From: Eubacterium sp.
Lineage (GTDB): Bacteria > Bacillota_A > Clostridia > Lachnospirales > Lachnospiraceae
Assembly: GCA_017475785.1 (NCBI GenBank)
Contig: JAFVEX010000114.1
Coordinates: 1 to 6,626 of the forward strand
Direction: 5' to 3'
DNA: 6,626 bases
Shown: piece after piece, positions 5,342 to 6,626 of the stretch
Layout of the letters: the number at the start of each line of letters is the position of its first letter
Numbering within the stretch: position 1 is the first letter of the stretch
The notes under the pieces: model-generated
What the model was told of the DNA's origin: nothing
Database searches by the model: none
What the model saw: the letters and a program-made list of their open reading frames with translations, nothing else
Made by a program: the position numbers and the translations under genes

Positions 5342-6626
5342 TCTCTGTGCGCTGGATGATATCATCCTGAATGTCTTTGCCGAGCTCAACAAAGAATGCT
5401 GTGTAGCCGGCCACACGGACGAGCAGATCCTTGTGATCTTCCGGATGTGCCTGCGCGTCTGCCAGGATCTTCGCGTCTACGATGTTGTACTGGGTGTGAT
5501 AGATATCCAGTGAGCACTGGGTCTTCAGCATGATCATCATGTTCTTCAGACCCTGCTCGCCCTCAAGCAGCTTCGGATCGATCTTCAGGTTCATCTGCGT
5601 GCCCTGTGTGAAGCGCGCGTGCGGAAGGTGGCTGATGGACTTCAGGAGCGCTGTCGCGCCGTTGATGTCGGTGCCGCCTGTCGCGCCGATGCCGTCTGCC
5701 AGCGGAGCCCATGCGTAGCGGCCGGACGGAAGCGCGCCGACGCTCTTGCCGATCGGGACGTTTCCGGAAACCGGAAGCATGCCTGCCGTCAGCTTGCCGA
5801 ACGGAGAATCATACTGCTCAATCTGGTCTACCAGATAGTTGTAGATTTCACCTGCGCAGAAGTCTGCTCTCGGATCGTCGTTGCCGTATTTCGGCGCTTC
5901 CCAGCACATCTTCTGGATCTCTTCGTATCCCTCGAAGTTTGCGTCCAGCGCCTTGCAGAGCTCATCCATGGTGATCTTCTTCTCGTCATAGACAAGATAT
6001 TTCACATCTGCCACGGAGTTGATGATGTCTGCCTGTCCGATGATGTTGATGCCGTTTCCTACGTTGAACTCAGCGCCGCCGTTCGCGTAATCTTTTCCGG
6101 TGACCATGCAGTTCGGATATGTCAGGGACAGAGCCGGAACCGGACGGTAATTCTCGCTGAGGTAGTCCAGGTAGGAGTTCATGGTCGCCATGGTGTGCAC
6201 GAAGAAGTCAATCTGCTTCTTGATCGCCGCCATGAAGTCGTCGAAGGTCTTGAAATCACGCGGATCGCCGGTCTGGATGGAGACCTGCTCGCCGGTCTTG
6301 CGGCTCTTGCCGTTGTTCATAACCATGTCGACGACGCCGCCCATGCTGATCTCGCCGATATCGGTGTAGGATTTCAGACGTCCCTCAAGGTTGGTCTCGA
6401 CACATCCGCAAGGCGTCCAGTCCCATGCCTGTGAGAGCGTCACACCCTTATTCAGAAGCATCTTGATGCCCGCGTCATCATGATAAATTGCCGGCATTGT
6501 GCGGCCCATGCGGATACACTCTGCCGCCTTGCGCAGGAAGGAATCCGGGTTCTTGGAAATGCTGTAGCGGACAGTCATGTTCGGCTCTTTGGTAGCCGTA
6601 TCCATGGTCGCCCGGATCGTCATGTA
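5325..6626 (-). CDS. Glycyl radical enzyme (PFL-like superfamily, GCVE type), C-terminal part
   Basis: The frame runs off the right edge; 433 residues of probably about 800 are seen (numbering here from the Met at 6623). The C-terminal glycyl radical motif RVAGYTAFF has its radical glycine at G406. The active-site cysteine is C74 in WTPCGCVETN, with E76 the likely general base or substrate-binding acid. C74 to G406 is 332 residues, the spacing I recall for choline lyase and glycerol dehydratase types. Typical family blocks are GGAEFNVGN near 182 and LPSGRYAWAPLADGIGA near 298. GCVE points to the dehydratase/lyase/decarboxylase branches, not pyruvate formate-lyase, which has adjacent cysteines. 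A second cysteine, C72, two residues earlier is unusual to my knowledge. The activase lies 141 bp downstream. The substrate is unassigned because most pocket residues are in the missing half. The enzyme is cytoplasmic and oxygen-sensitive. Confidence 0.95.
   Translation of the reverse strand, partial: YMTIRATMDTATKEPNMTVRYSISKNPDSFLRKAAECIRMGRTMPAIYHDDAGIKMLLNKGVTLSQAWDWTPCGCVETNLEGRLKSYTDIGEISMGGVVDMVMNNGKSRKTGEQVSIQTGDPRDFKTFDDFMAAIKKQIDFFVHTMATMNSYLDYLSENYRPVPALSLTYPNCMVTGKDYANGGAEFNVGNGINIIGQADIINSVADVKYLVYDEKKITMDELCKALDANFEGYEEIQKMCWEAPKYGNDDPRADFCAGEIYNYLVDQIEQYDSPFGKLTAGMLPVSGNVPIGKSVGALPSGRYAWAPLADGIGATGGTDINGATALLKSISHLPHARFTQGTQMNLKIDPKLLEGEQGLKNMMIMLKTQCSLDIYHTQYNIVDAKILADAQAHPEDHKDLLVRVAGYTAFFVELGKDIQDDIIQRTEIEKWA

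Noticed and set aside
5619..6434. Plus-strand open frame (271 codons) inside the glycyl radical enzyme region, and a similar 289-codon frame at 4317-5186 opposite the activase
   Set aside because: Both are antisense to genes with intact catalytic motifs, lack ribosome binding sites and resemble no protein. They are open because of the codon bias of the true genes.

Overview
The window looks like a chromosomal segment from an anaerobic Firmicute, probably Clostridia and perhaps Lachnospiraceae-like. The support is a glycyl radical enzyme (oxygen-sensitive, fermentative), strong AGGAGG-type ribosome binding sites on every gene, sigma-A-like promoters, and the regulator and alcohol dehydrogenase types. 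The genus cannot be named from the sequence.

Layout: (1) At 2-100 (+) is the tail of an unidentified reading frame that enters from the left. (2) At 217-1149 (-) is a soluble protein of six TPR repeats. (3) At 1150-1615 is a 466-bp divergent intergenic region. It holds four full copies of a 39/40-bp tandem repeat, a cluster of TGCA motifs, a TATAAT box and an operator-like dyad in front of the next gene. (4) At 1616-2800 (+) is an iron-dependent alcohol dehydrogenase of the YqhD/butanol dehydrogenase type, followed by a strong, probably bidirectional terminator. (5) From the right edge leftward, all on the minus strand, are a glycyl radical enzyme (C-terminal 433 residues, cut by the window end), its radical-SAM activase, a TetR-family regulator and an AraC-family regulator. 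This set converges on the dehydrogenase at the shared terminator.

How the genes may work together: the activase would place a radical on Gly406 of the visible enzyme fragment. That radical would pass to the Cys of the GCVE motif, which attacks the substrate. GCVE is typical of the non-PFL glycyl radical enzymes (diol dehydratases, C-N and C-S lyases, decarboxylases). If the product is an aldehyde, the nearby alcohol dehydrogenase would reduce it to an alcohol and recycle NAD(P)H. The two regulators are natural candidates for substrate sensing. The substrate cannot be assigned from the visible half of the enzyme. No microcompartment shell gene, transporter or aldehyde dehydrogenase lies in the window.

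Most notable points: the activase lacks the cysteine-rich ferredoxin-like insert that usually accompanies GCVE-type enzymes. A near-consensus promoter with a perfect 14-bp dyad at its start site lies at the end of the radical enzyme gene and appears to drive the activase and regulators separately. The ADH upstream region carries an unusual tandem repeat array.
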